Shown: positions 1-6,439 of the stretch, in pieces
Layout: every line of letters starts with the position of its first letter
Position numbering within the stretch: the first letter of the stretch is position 1
Notes under the pieces: model-generated
Told to the model about the DNA's origin: nothing
What the model saw: only the letters and a program-made list of their open reading frames with translations
The model's database searches: none
Made by a program: the position numbers and the translations under genes
Assembly (NCBI GenBank): GCA_031546985.1
Contig: JAVBJN010000008.1
Span: 1 to 8,243 of the forward strand
DNA: 8,243 nt
Direction of reading: 5' to 3'
From: JAVBJN01 sp031546985
GTDB taxonomy: Bacteria > Bacteroidota > Bacteroidia > Chitinophagales > Chitinophagaceae

Positions 1-1
1 G

Positions 2-877
2 TATACAGATAATCAGGTCCTGGGTAGACATTTGCAGCACCTGGCTGCCAAAGAGGGTAGCGGCCAGCATTACGGTTTGTACACCCATGCTGTAGAAGAA
101 GAAAGCAAACAGGTAACGTTTAAGCACTTTCAACTTGGAGATCTGCTGCCATACCATGCCCAGCTCTTTAAAGCCAGCGGTAAATATATTGTGTTGGGTA
201 TCGCGTGCACGGGGCGGCGCTTCTTTGAGCGTGCGGAAGGGGATTTGTGCAAAGCCCATCCACCACAAACCCACCAGCAGGAATGATAAACGGGGGGCGA
301 AGCCCGCATCGGAAATGCCAAACAGCTCGGGTTTAAGTACAAACAGGAAACAGACCAGCTGCAGAATTACGCTGCCGATATACCCAAATGAGAAGCCGCG
401 TGCGCTTACCTTATCGCGATCATCAACATCGGCAATCTCTGGTAGAAAAGCGTTGTAGAACACCAGGCTGCCGCAATAACCAATAGCAGCGATGATGCAG
501 CCCACAATGCCCAGCCAGAGCGTATCGCGTGTAAAGAAATACATGCTGCAACAGGCCAGGCTGCCCGTGTAGCAGAAGAATTTCATAAACGCTTTTTTAT
601 TGCTCCGGTAATCGGCAATCGACGATAGGATGGGCGAGAGAATGGCAATAACGAGGTAGGCAAAAGCCAGCGAGTAGTTATAGAGCGAGGCGCTCTCCAT
701 GGTAGTACCCAAAAAATTGATCTTGTGGCTTAGTACATGGCCACCTTGATCTTTGGTGGTAGTAATGGCGTCGTAATAAGCCGGAAAGATGGTAGAGGTA
801 ATAACCAGGTTGTAGGCCGAGTTGGCCCAGTCGTACATCGCCCAGGCGTTCCAGTTTTTTTTCTTTTGCAGATCCAT
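2..877 (-). CDS. UMF1/Atg22-type MFS permease, partial (C-terminus off the left edge)
   Basis: This is an inner-membrane transporter of the major facilitator superfamily, of the UMF1/Atg22-like branch; the substrate cannot be told from sequence. The reading frame is open from the ATG at 877 to the window edge, giving 292 residues where the family usually has a little over 400, so roughly the last third is missing. Visible signatures are WAMYDWANSAYN at residues 12-23, the hallmark N-terminal motif of this branch; a motif-A-like loop, ADYRSNKK, at 88-95 after the second membrane segment; and NAFLPEIADVDDRDKVSARG at 142-161 followed by GYIGS, which also matches the family. Hydrophobic segments alternate with short loops throughout. 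A GGAAG lies about 12 bases before the ATG, acceptable for this phylum. The gene is divergent from the DUF805 gene. The family call is confident; the function is not assigned. Confidence 0.9.
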   Translation of the reverse strand, partial: MDLQKKKNWNAWAMYDWANSAYNLVITSTIFPAYYDAITTTKDQGGHVLSHKINFLGTTMESASLYNYSLAFAYLVIAILSPILSSIADYRSNKKAFMKFFCYTGSLACCSMYFFTRDTLWLGIVGCIIAAIGYCGSLVFYNAFLPEIADVDDRDKVSARGFSFGYIGSVILQLVCFLFVLKPELFGISDAGFAPRLSFLLVGLWWMGFAQIPFRTLKEAPPRARDTQHNIFTAGFKELGMVWQQISKLKVLKRYLFAFFFYSMGVQTVMLAATLFGSQVLQMSTQDLIICI

Positions 878-1179
878 ACAGATTTAGTGCTTCCGCTAAA
901 AATACAATCATGCATCATTTTTTTATGTGAAATAATTGTAGGCAGGCAAGGAGCAGAAATTTGTCTCAAAGGGTTTGTTTATGTCATAAAGAGGTGGCAG
1001 AATATTGAAATAATTTCCAAATGGTTGTAAATCATGGGTTTGACCTGGGCCAAATATTAAAATTTGTATGTGATAAATGGACGGAAATAAGCGCCGGACG
1101 GTTTTTTACCGTGCGTAAAAGTTGGTCTCTTTGTGGTTTGCAAAAGCACACACGCATTTCCCTAACCAAACCCAAACCT
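878..1179. other. Divergent intergenic region (302 bases), no gene seen
   Basis: This spacer separates the minus-strand MFS gene from the plus-strand DUF805 gene and must hold both promoters. It is AT-rich next to the MFS start. I find no exact TAnnTTTG box on either strand. The nearest plus-strand match is AAAATTTG at 1059-1066 with TTTG at 1039-1042; both the sequence and the 16-base spacing are imperfect, so no promoter is called. The plus-strand frame stays open back to an ATG at 1021, but that stretch shows no recognisable protein sequence. Confidence 0.5.
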
Positions 1180-1506
1180 ATGATAAAGTATTATGCCATA
1201 GCATTAGCCAATTATGCCAATTTCCGGGGCCGGGCCGGCCGCAGTGAGTTTTGGTATTTTGTGTTGTTGAACACTTTTTTAAGCCTGTTGGTTATGTATG
1301 TTTCAAAAGCATTGAACCACAATTTGCTGCCACAGGTATTGGCCCTTTTGCTGGTCTTACCTGTTATGACGGTAGCGGTAAGGCGCATGCACGACAGGGG
1401 CAAAAGCGGCTGGTATGCCCTTATTCCATTGTACAACTTAGTACTGGCCTGCCTGCCGGGTGAGCCACACGATAACCGCTATGGCGCCAACCGCAAAGAG
1501 CCGTAA
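1180..1506 (+). CDS. DUF805 family small membrane protein
   Basis: A 108-residue integral inner-membrane protein of the DUF805 family, whose biochemical function is unknown. The family signatures are complete: FRGRAGRSEFWYF at residues 15-27 just before the first membrane segment, RRMHDRGKSGW at 68-78 after the second, and PGEPHDNRYG at 93-102 near the C-terminus. There are about three hydrophobic segments (near 26-42, 49-67 and 78-92); the last is short. The start at 1180 is chosen because the family sequence begins immediately with MIKYYAIALANYANFRG; the frame is open upstream to an ATG at 1021, but the extra 53 residues are low-complexity and unlike the family. A weak hairpin with a T tract follows the stop, so the gene is probably monocistronic. 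Confidence 0.92.
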   Translation: MIKYYAIALANYANFRGRAGRSEFWYFVLLNTFLSLLVMYVSKALNHNLLPQVLALLLVLPVMTVAVRRMHDRGKSGWYALIPLYNLVLACLPGEPHDNRYGANRKEP

Positions 1507-1514
1507 TGCGCTTT

Positions 1515-1539
1515 CTGCCGGTTGGATGGCAGGCTTTTT
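1515..1539 (+). terminator. Probable weak intrinsic terminator after the DUF805 gene
   Basis: CTGCC at 1515-1519 pairs with GGCAG at 1528-1532 across an 8-base loop, followed by GC and a run of five T at 1535-1539. The stem is only 5 bp, so termination may be partial. It lies 8 bases after the DUF805 stop and just before the candidate promoter box of the TPR gene. Confidence 0.5.
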
Positions 1540-1540
1540 G

Positions 1541-1548
1541 TATGTTTG
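1541..1548 (+). promoter_or_regulatory. Candidate Bacteroidota -7 promoter box for the TPR gene
   Basis: TATGTTTG is an exact match to the TAnnTTTG -7 consensus of the Bacteroidota primary sigma factor. It sits 17 bases before the ATG at 1566, which would give a very short 5' leader. The only -33-like TTG (1522-1524) is 16 bases upstream, shorter than usual, and lies inside the preceding terminator hairpin, so the call is tentative. Confidence 0.4.
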
Positions 1549-1565
1549 CCGCGTAATTATACCGC

Positions 1566-2594
1566 ATGAAGCATTGGATTTTAGCAGCAGCACTCAGCAC
1601 AATCAGTTGTACCGCCACATTGGCCCAGGATAATAAAACGGAAGCCACACAGTTAAGCACACAGGCCCGCACCTACCTCACCGGTGGAGATTATTCCAAT
1701 GCGATATTGGTATTTAAGCAGGCTACCGTCAAAGATCCGTACAACCTGGATTATAAGCGCGACCTGGCTTACGCTTACTACCTGAATGGCGAAATGGAGA
1801 GCGCGCAGAAAACTATTACGCCGGTTATTAATTCCGGCAACTCCGATGCGCAGAGCTTTGTAATTGCCGGGAGCATCCTGGAGGGCATGAACAATTTTGA
1901 AGATGCCAAAAAGGTGTATAAAAAAGGATTGCGCCAGTATCCCGAAGAAGGAGCGCTGTACAATGCGCAGGGCGAAATGTTGGCCCGCAGCGGCGATAAT
2001 AAATCGGCGTTGGAGAGCTGGGTAAAGGGTATTGACGTAAGCCCCAATTTCTACCTCAATTATTACAATGCGGCCCGCACTTATGATATGCTTAACCAGC
2101 CTTTCTGGGCTATTTTCTATGGCGAGATTTATGTAAACCTCGATCCGTATTCTGCCAAGACTACCGAAGCCAAAAGGCTGATACTGGAAAACTATAAGCG
2201 CTTGTTCAGCAGCATAGACCAGTACTCTAAATCCAACCCGCAAACCTTCGAAGCCCGTTGCCTCGATCTGTACCGCAGGCTGGCACCGGCCATGACCGGA
2301 GGTGTAAATGTGGAGAACCTTATTTTAATGCGTTCGCGTTTTGTGCTGGAGTGGATGCAGGTGCACCAGCAGCAGTTTCCTTATGGCCTTATCGAAATGC
2401 AGAACAGCCTGATGGCAAAAGGGTATTTTGATGCGTATAACGTATGGCTCTTTGGCCTGCAGGGCGATAAAAAGGCATACGATGCCTGGATGAAAGAAAA
2501 CAGCGGCCTGATGGCCGAGTTCCTGCCGTTTCAAAAGGCGCACAAGTTTACCCTGCGCAGTGGCGAAAACTATAATGCCTTTACCAAAAAGTAA
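1566..2594 (+). CDS. Exported tetratricopeptide-repeat protein
   Basis: A 342-residue exported protein, probably periplasmic, acting as a TPR scaffold for protein-protein contacts; its partner is unknown. The signal peptide covers residues 1-20 with likely cleavage TLA|QD, leaving N-terminal Gln as in many Bacteroidota signal peptidase I substrates. Five back-to-back units of exactly 34 residues run from about 27 to 197: the position-20 Ala recurs at 46, 80, 114, 148 and 182, and the position-32 Pro at 58, 126, 160 and 194 (Gly at 92 in unit two). The C-terminal 145 residues are helical-looking and rich in Tyr, Trp and Leu, with no further clear TPR and no domain I recognise. A Cys at 15 loosely resembles a lipobox, but the A|Q site is the better fit. 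A strong terminator follows directly. Confidence 0.88.
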   Translation: MKHWILAAALSTISCTATLAQDNKTEATQLSTQARTYLTGGDYSNAILVFKQATVKDPYNLDYKRDLAYAYYLNGEMESAQKTITPVINSGNSDAQSFVIAGSILEGMNNFEDAKKVYKKGLRQYPEEGALYNAQGEMLARSGDNKSALESWVKGIDVSPNFYLNYYNAARTYDMLNQPFWAIFYGEIYVNLDPYSAKTTEAKRLILENYKRLFSSIDQYSKSNPQTFEARCLDLYRRLAPAMTGGVNVENLILMRSRFVLEWMQVHQQQFPYGLIEMQNSLMAKGYFDAYNVWLFGLQGDKKAYDAWMKENSGLMAEFLPFQKAHKFTLRSGENYNAFTKK

Positions 2595-2612
2595 ACGGCT
2601 CGTAACTTTAAT

Positions 2613-2647
2613 AAAAAAGGATTGCGGTTTTCCGCAATCCTTTTTTT
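2613..2647. terminator. Strong bidirectional intrinsic terminator
   Basis: GGATTGCGG (2619-2627) and CCGCAATCC (2632-2640) form a perfect 9-bp stem with a TTTT loop. The stem is flanked by six A (2613-2618) and seven T (2641-2647), so a U tract follows the hairpin on both strands. It sits between the convergent TPR gene (stop 2594) and the small lipoprotein gene (stop 2680) and should end both transcripts. Confidence 0.93.
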
Positions 2648-2679
2648 GTGGTGGTAATAAAATGGTTAGCAACAAAGCA

Positions 2680-2919
2680 TTATTTAATCTGGCATTCTCT
2701 TGAATAGCTACCCAGTATGTCTGATCCCGTCATTTCTTCATCATCGCATTTTTTCTCTGCCCGCGGACGGCTATCGTTAAAAGTATAGGTGCCGTCGTTT
2801 ACGGTTGTAGAAGAACTGCTTCCTGTGTATACTTTTTTACACTCACAGGTATAATCTTTTTTGCAGGAGGCGAAGCTCATGGCTCCAAGCACAGCAACTG
2901 CCAGCATTATTTTTCTCAT
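2680..2919 (-). CDS. Small cysteine-containing lipoprotein, function unknown
   Basis: A 79-residue predicted lipoprotein. The N-terminus has a short basic start (MRK), a hydrophobic stretch and the lipobox FASC, with lipidation expected at Cys19. The mature part begins CKKDYTCECKK, has a Ser/Thr-rich stretch at 34-39 and four further cysteines at 25, 27, 58 and 76, which could form two disulphides. This resembles a class of small Bacteroidota lipoproteins starting CKKDYTC with no assigned function. The start at 2919 is preferred over an in-frame ATG at 2967 because it places the signal peptide at the N-terminus and has a purine-rich GAGAAAAG just upstream. The gene is divergent from the beta-barrel receptor gene, so a link in regulation is possible but unproven. 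Confidence 0.8.
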   Translation of the reverse strand: MRKIMLAVAVLGAMSFASCKKDYTCECKKVYTGSSSSTTVNDGTYTFNDSRPRAEKKCDDEEMTGSDILGSYSRECQIK

Positions 2920-3185
2920 ACTTTTCTCATTTGTGGTTATGTTAAAGCTTTCCAAAAACGATGCCACAACTTTAGGTTTTGTTGTATGATGCTGATATAT
3001 AGTTGTTTATGTTCGTGGACTGGCCTTGCTTTTATGAGGAGCAGTTAAACAACTGTGCACTTTTTTTGCCAAATGTCCCTGCCCCGAGGCTGTTATCCCT
3101 GCTTTTTACCACTCGTATAAAGTTGGTAGGGTGGCGCAAAGCGAGCCTTTACATTTGTATTGCTATCCACCTGAAATCTTCCCTC
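2920..3185. other. Divergent intergenic region between small lipoprotein and receptor genes
   Basis: This 266-base spacer holds the promoters of two divergent genes. The receptor side has an exact TAnnTTTG box, listed separately. No CAAAnnTA box for the lipoprotein side was found. The plus-strand frame is open back to an ATG at 3003, but the encoded stretch lacks any signal peptide or domain and is taken as non-coding. Confidence 0.5.
3150..3157 (+). promoter_or_regulatory. Candidate Bacteroidota -7 promoter box for the receptor gene
   Basis: TACATTTG matches the TAnnTTTG consensus exactly and ends 28 bases before the ATG at 3186, giving a plausible leader of about 20 bases. A -33-like TTG lies at 3123-3125, 24 bases upstream, slightly wider than usual. 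It also supports placing the translation start at 3186, not at 3003. Confidence 0.55.
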
Positions 3186-5630
3186 ATGAAACTGATTAAC
3201 CATGCAACGGTAGTTGCTGCAACTATATTTTTACCATCATTGGCCATAGCCCGGCAGCCCGATAATATTACCGGGTCGGTTAAGGAAACGGGTGGCAAAT
3301 CTATAAGTGCAGCCACGGTAACGCTTCTGCATTCGGCAGACTCATCCTGGGTTAAAACCGAACTTACCGATGCCTCGGGTGCTTTCGCTTTTGGAGGTTT
3401 GGCAGATGGTGCATACCTGCTTAAAGTAACCGCCCTGGGTTTTGAGCCCCGTTTTCAACCCGTATCGCTGCAGGGAGCAACGCCATCTGTATCTAATGTA
3501 GTAATGGAACCGCGTACCAGTCAGCTCAAGCAGGTAACCGTTACCGAACGCAAGCCTTTTGTAGAAGCCCGCCTGGATAAAACCATTGTAAATGTAGAAG
3601 GCGCTGTAACCAATGCAGGAAGCACGGTGCTGGAATTGCTGGAGAAATCGCCGGGCGTTATGGTCGATAAGGATGGCAACATCAGCATGCGGGGCAAGCA
3701 GGGCGTGGTGGTAATGATAGACGGACGGCCCTCTTACCTCAGTGGTGCCGATCTGGCCAACTACCTCAGGAGCCTCAGTGCCGATCAGATTTCGCAACTC
3801 GAGCTCATTACCCAACCCTCTGCCAAATATGATGCCGCGGGTAATGCGGGCATCATCAACATCAAAACCAAAAAAGGAAAACAAAGCGGCCTTAACGGAT
3901 CGGTATCGCTGGCCTATACACAGGGCGTTTATCCCAAATCGTCCAACACTTTTCAGCTCAACTATAAAAAGAATAAGGTAAACGTATACGGCAGTTATAA
4001 CTACAGCTACCGCGAAGGATTTAACAACCATACCCTCGACCGTAATTTCCGCACCGGTGGTAACGATGTGGTGACCAGCAATTTTCACCAGAAAACGTTT
4101 ATGCACAATGTAGGCCAGCCGCATACCCTTAAGGCTGGGATGGATTATGATGTAACAGAAAAAACCTCCCTTGGATTTTCTGTAAATGGCATGTTTAGTA
4201 CGCAAACCAATAACAACGACGGCACCACCACCATTACCGATAATGTAAACCAGACGGTATCGTACAACACGGCCGGCAACAAGATCCGCAACCCCTGGAG
4301 CAATGGCGGGTTTAACGCTTATGCCAAACACGGATTTAAGCAGGCAGGCAGGGAGATAAGCGCCGATCTCGATTATATGCAATACCGCTCCAATAGCAAC
4401 CAGGTGGCCAATAACCAATTGCTGGATGCCAACATGCAACCAGTGTCGGCACCTTTTATTTTAAAGGGAGAGTTGCCCTCTGATATTCGTATTTACAGTG
4501 CTAAGGTGGATTATGTGCATCCCTTTGCCAAAACCTGGAAACTGGAAGCAGGGGCTAAAACAAGTTATGTAACCAGCGATAATGATGCACGGTACAGTTT
4601 GTATGAATTGGGGGCCTGGGGTTACGATAGTTCGCGCAGCAACCATTTTTTGTACAACGAGAATATTAATGCCGCTTACGTAAACGCTTCTACCAGCCTG
4701 GGCAAGCAATGGCAGGCACAGGTAGGGCTAAGGCTCGAAAATACCAATGCGGAGGGCAGGCAGCTGGTAGATAACCAAAAGTTTACCCGCAATTATACAC
4801 AACTGTTTCCTACTGCTTATGTGAGTTACCAGCTGAATAAGAACAACCAGTTTAGTGTAAATTATGGCAGACGTATAGACCGGCCTTCGTACCAGGATAT
4901 GAACCCCTTCCTGTTTTTCCTGGATCAGTATGCCTACCAGGTGGGCAACCCTTACCTCATGCCGCAGTTTAGCAACAATATTGAGTTGGCCCACCTTTAC
5001 AAAGGCGTGCTTATTACTACAGCGCGTTTCTCTCAGGTAAACGATATTATAAGCGATATTCTTAAACAAAACGACACCACCAAAGTAACATTCCAAACCA
5101 AGGATAATATAGCGAAGAGCACCAATTACGGTATATCGGTGAGCTTTAACTACGATCTCGCTAAATGGTGGATGATCAACGCTTTTGGTGATCTGGGTTA
5201 TACCCATTTTACCGGCAGCATCAGCAATGTGCCGGTCGATGCTGAGCAGACAACCTTTAGCATTAATATCAACAACCAGTTCCGGTTCAAAAAAGGCTGG
5301 AGCGCGGAGTTGAGCGGCTTTTACGTTTCCCCGTCGCTGGAGACCGCAATGATCTATGCCAACGAGATGTGGATGATAAGCATGGGCGTAGGTAAGAAAA
5401 TATTGCACGATAAGGGCACCATTAAACTGAGCATCCGCGATCCGTTTAAAACCCTTCAATTTAACGGTTATACCCGTTTTGATAATATAGACCTTAAGGT
5501 AAATGAGCAGTGGGATAACCGCCAGGCTACCATAGCCTTTACCTACAATTTTGGTAAGCAGCAGCAACAGCGCCGCCGCCAGAGCGGGGCCAGCGATGAG
5601 CAGAAGCGGGTGAATATGGGGCAGCAATAA
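3186..5630 (+). CDS. Outer-membrane beta-barrel receptor (TonB-dependent-receptor-like)
   Basis: An 814-residue outer-membrane protein of the Bacteroidota group in which a receptor-like plug precedes a large 'outer membrane beta-barrel family' domain. A signal peptide covers about 1-22 (SLAIA|R). Residues about 28-110 form a carboxypeptidase-regulatory-like beta-sandwich (ITGSVKETGGKSISAATVTL, then GAFAFGGLADGAYLLKV). The plug, about 112-230, contains VLELLEKSPGVMVDKDGNI, MRGKQGVVVMIDGRP and AKYDAAGNAGIINIKTKK, all typical of this family. From about 235 to 791 alternating aromatic strands make the barrel, ending ATIAFTYNFGK. A 23-residue Gln/Arg-rich tail (QQQQRRRQSGASDEQKR and following) extends beyond the last strand. 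No SusD-like partner is adjacent, so a SusC-type nutrient locus is not supported; the ligand is unknown. The start at 3186 puts the signal peptide at the N-terminus. Confidence 0.92.
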   Translation: MKLINHATVVAATIFLPSLAIARQPDNITGSVKETGGKSISAATVTLLHSADSSWVKTELTDASGAFAFGGLADGAYLLKVTALGFEPRFQPVSLQGATPSVSNVVMEPRTSQLKQVTVTERKPFVEARLDKTIVNVEGAVTNAGSTVLELLEKSPGVMVDKDGNISMRGKQGVVVMIDGRPSYLSGADLANYLRSLSADQISQLELITQPSAKYDAAGNAGIINIKTKKGKQSGLNGSVSLAYTQGVYPKSSNTFQLNYKKNKVNVYGSYNYSYREGFNNHTLDRNFRTGGNDVVTSNFHQKTFMHNVGQPHTLKAGMDYDVTEKTSLGFSVNGMFSTQTNNNDGTTTITDNVNQTVSYNTAGNKIRNPWSNGGFNAYAKHGFKQAGREISADLDYMQYRSNSNQVANNQLLDANMQPVSAPFILKGELPSDIRIYSAKVDYVHPFAKTWKLEAGAKTSYVTSDNDARYSLYELGAWGYDSSRSNHFLYNENINAAYVNASTSLGKQWQAQVGLRLENTNAEGRQLVDNQKFTRNYTQLFPTAYVSYQLNKNNQFSVNYGRRIDRPSYQDMNPFLFFLDQYAYQVGNPYLMPQFSNNIELAHLYKGVLITTARFSQVNDIISDILKQNDTTKVTFQTKDNIAKSTNYGISVSFNYDLAKWWMINAFGDLGYTHFTGSISNVPVDAEQTTFSININNQFRFKKGWSAELSGFYVSPSLETAMIYANEMWMISMGVGKKILHDKGTIKLSIRDPFKTLQFNGYTRFDNIDLKVNEQWDNRQATIAFTYNFGKQQQQRRRQSGASDEQKRVNMGQQ

Positions 5631-5672
5631 CAAGTTTAGATGATGTGTTGATTTATAAAGCCTGAATGATGA

Positions 5673-5707
5673 AGGGGCGGCGTTTGCAGGTGTGCAGCGC
5701 CGCTTCT
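5673..5707 (+). terminator. Probable terminator hairpin after the receptor gene
   Basis: GCGGCG (5677-5682) pairs with CGCCGC (5698-5703) and extends outward through two G-U pairs, then G-C and A-U, for about 10 bp. Inside the loop TGCA (5685-5688) can pair with TGCA (5693-5696) around GGTG. The downstream tract is GATTTTC, a weak U run. The position, 43 bases after the receptor stop, fits a terminator, but it could also be a 3'-end stabilising structure. Confidence 0.5.
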
Positions 5708-5750
5708 GATTTTCAGTGCATTACGCATTTGGCAAGGTTCTTGAATTGGT

Positions 5751-5772
5751 ATACACAAATCTGATTGTGTAT
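5751..5772 (+). promoter_or_regulatory. Inverted repeat overlapping the start codon of the Pro/His-rich gene
   Basis: ATACACAA (5751-5758) and TTGTGTAT (5765-5772) are perfect 8-base complements around the 6-base spacer ATCTGA. The right arm includes the first two bases of the ATG at 5771, so in RNA the hairpin would bury the start codon. As DNA it could instead be a dimeric repressor operator. No Shine-Dalgarno is visible here. Confidence 0.45.
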
Positions 5773-6079
5773 GAAAACGAAAGGAAAGATGATGTGGGCC
5801 GGATTGATTGTAGCTGCATTTGGATTGACCACCGCCAAAGCTCAGATTATCATCCCTGCGCCACCTTTGCCTCCCCATCCCGAGGTTAGGGTAGCCATTG
5901 TAGCCCCTGCGCCGCCACATATTGTGGTAGCCCCAAGACCGAGATATTATGCGCCACCACCCAGGCCGGTGTACCATAAGCATTATTACCACCATCCTAA
6001 ACCTATCCCTTACGGGCACTATAAGAAAGGATACTCCAAGCACGGTGGCAATGGCAAACATAATGGCCACCGCCACTAG
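5771..6079 (+). CDS. Secreted Pro/His/Tyr-rich low-complexity protein
   Basis: A 102-residue exported protein of unknown function. The signal peptide (basic MKTKGK start, hydrophobic core MMWAGLIVAAFGL) ends with the cleavage site AKA|Q at 24/25. The 78-residue mature chain contains 18 prolines and 11 histidines: residues 29-66 are runs such as PAPPLPPHP and APPPRP, and 67-102 are Tyr/His/Lys/Gly-rich (YHKHYYHHPKP, then GHYKKGYSKHGGNGKHNGHR). It has no cysteine and no recognisable globular domain. Such composition fits an extended cell-envelope peptide, perhaps metal-binding or polyanion-binding; that is inference only. The ATG at 5771 is taken as the start; an in-frame TTG at 5765 lies inside the inverted repeat and adds only two residues. 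It forms its own unit, closed by a strong terminator. Confidence 0.8.
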   Translation: MKTKGKMMWAGLIVAAFGLTTAKAQIIIPAPPLPPHPEVRVAIVAPAPPHIVVAPRPRYYAPPPRPVYHKHYYHHPKPIPYGHYKKGYSKHGGNGKHNGHRH

Positions 6080-6115
6080 CTAACCCAACCATTCAACAAT
6101 TTCATATATATTCAG

Positions 6116-6143
6116 CGGCAACCCAAAAGGTTGCCGTTTTTTT
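6116..6143 (+). terminator. Strong intrinsic terminator after the Pro/His-rich gene
   Basis: CGGCAACC (6116-6123) and GGTTGCCG (6129-6136) form a perfect 8-bp GC-rich stem with the loop CAAAA, followed by seven T (6137-6143). It isolates the 5771 gene from the downstream lipoprotein leader. Confidence 0.92.
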
Positions 6144-6155
6144 GTGTTTTCAGAA

Positions 6156-6175
6156 ATACCGTTAAAAAACGGTAT
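6156..6175. promoter_or_regulatory. Perfect 20-base palindrome, candidate operator
   Basis: ATACCGTT (6156-6163) and AACGGTAT (6168-6175) are exact complements around AAAA. No T run follows, so it is not a second terminator. It lies 12 bases past the terminator of the upstream gene and about 265 bases before the lipoprotein start, a position that suits a dimeric regulator site near a promoter. The regulator is unknown. Confidence 0.4.
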
Positions 6176-6310
6176 GGTGTATTTAATATTTGTATTACTA
6201 TTGCTGTGACATAGTTGTCTCAAGGACTATATCAAACCACCACCACCCTCCATACTTTCCGTTCGGGAGAAGGACATCAATTGAATTTAAGGTAACAAAG
6301 AAATGAGCCC

Positions 6311-6326
6311 ATGCCAGCGATGGCAT
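6311..6326 (+). repeat. Small perfect hairpin with GCGA loop in the leader
   Basis: ATGCCA (6311-6316) pairs with TGGCAT (6321-6326) around GCGA, which is a GNRA-type tetraloop if transcribed. The stem is 6 bp with no T tract. It is probably a stable RNA element if the leader begins upstream of it. Confidence 0.4.
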
Positions 6327-6346
6327 CAGGTATCTGTTTCGCTATG

Positions 6347-6385
6347 ATATGAAATGCAACCGGCAATGCTGTTTCCATTTCATAT
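6347..6385 (+). promoter_or_regulatory. 10-bp inverted repeat whose 3' arm also matches the start-codon region
   Basis: ATATGAAATG (6347-6356) and CATTTCATAT (6376-6385) are perfect complements with a 19-base loop. The 3' arm segment TTTCATAT (6378-6385) is also exactly complementary to ATATGAAA at 6438-6445, which includes the AUG of the downstream lipoprotein gene. The two pairings exclude each other, a layout seen in translational RNA switches. Function is inferred from base complementarity alone. Confidence 0.4.
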
Positions 6386-6439
6386 GGCCAGGTTATTTCT
6401 GTTACCGAACAATTGGTTTTGTTAACTCAATGATCGGAT

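Larger units (their letters stand above)
6144..6439. other. Intergenic leader region of about 300 bases upstream of the unknown lipoprotein
   Basis: No convincing gene lies here. The stretch contains three perfect inverted repeats (6156-6175, 6311-6326, 6347-6385), listed separately, and a pyrimidine-rich CCACCACCACCCTCC near 6238-6252. No exact TAnnTTTG promoter box was found; TACTATTG at 6196-6203 differs by one base but lacks a -33 partner. A 63-codon frame from the ATG at 6349 overlaps the lipoprotein gene in another frame and encodes nothing recognisable. Confidence 0.5.

Noticed and set aside
1039..1066. Possible promoter TTTG...AAAATTTG for the DUF805 gene
   Set aside because: The -7 box lacks the TA, and the 16-base spacing is short; too weak to annotate.
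1021..1179. N-terminal extension of the DUF805 gene from an upstream ATG
   Set aside because: The extra 53 residues do not match the family, which starts right at the ATG at 1180.
1608..1610. Possible lipobox Cys15 in the TPR protein
   Set aside because: STISC loosely fits a lipobox, but a typical A|Q signal peptidase I site follows at residues 20/21.
1653..2243. 196-codon minus-strand open frame opposite the TPR gene
   Set aside because: It is antisense to five in-register TPR units; no independent support.
3003..3185. N-terminal extension of the receptor from an upstream ATG
   Set aside because: It would bury the signal peptide internally, and the -7 promoter box at 3150-3157 lies inside it.
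3342..4439. 365-codon open frame on the minus strand inside the receptor gene
   Set aside because: It lies wholly antisense to a well-supported beta-barrel receptor, and its translation has no recognisable domain. Long antisense frames are common opposite GC-richer coding sequence.
4728..5633. 301-codon minus-strand open frame opposite the 3' part of the receptor
   Set aside because: It is antisense to the barrel domain and its translation looks like reverse-strand noise.
5915..5927. CCACA-TAT-TGTGG inverted repeat inside the Pro/His-rich gene
   Set aside because: Only 5-base arms within coding sequence; explained by codon choice and chance.
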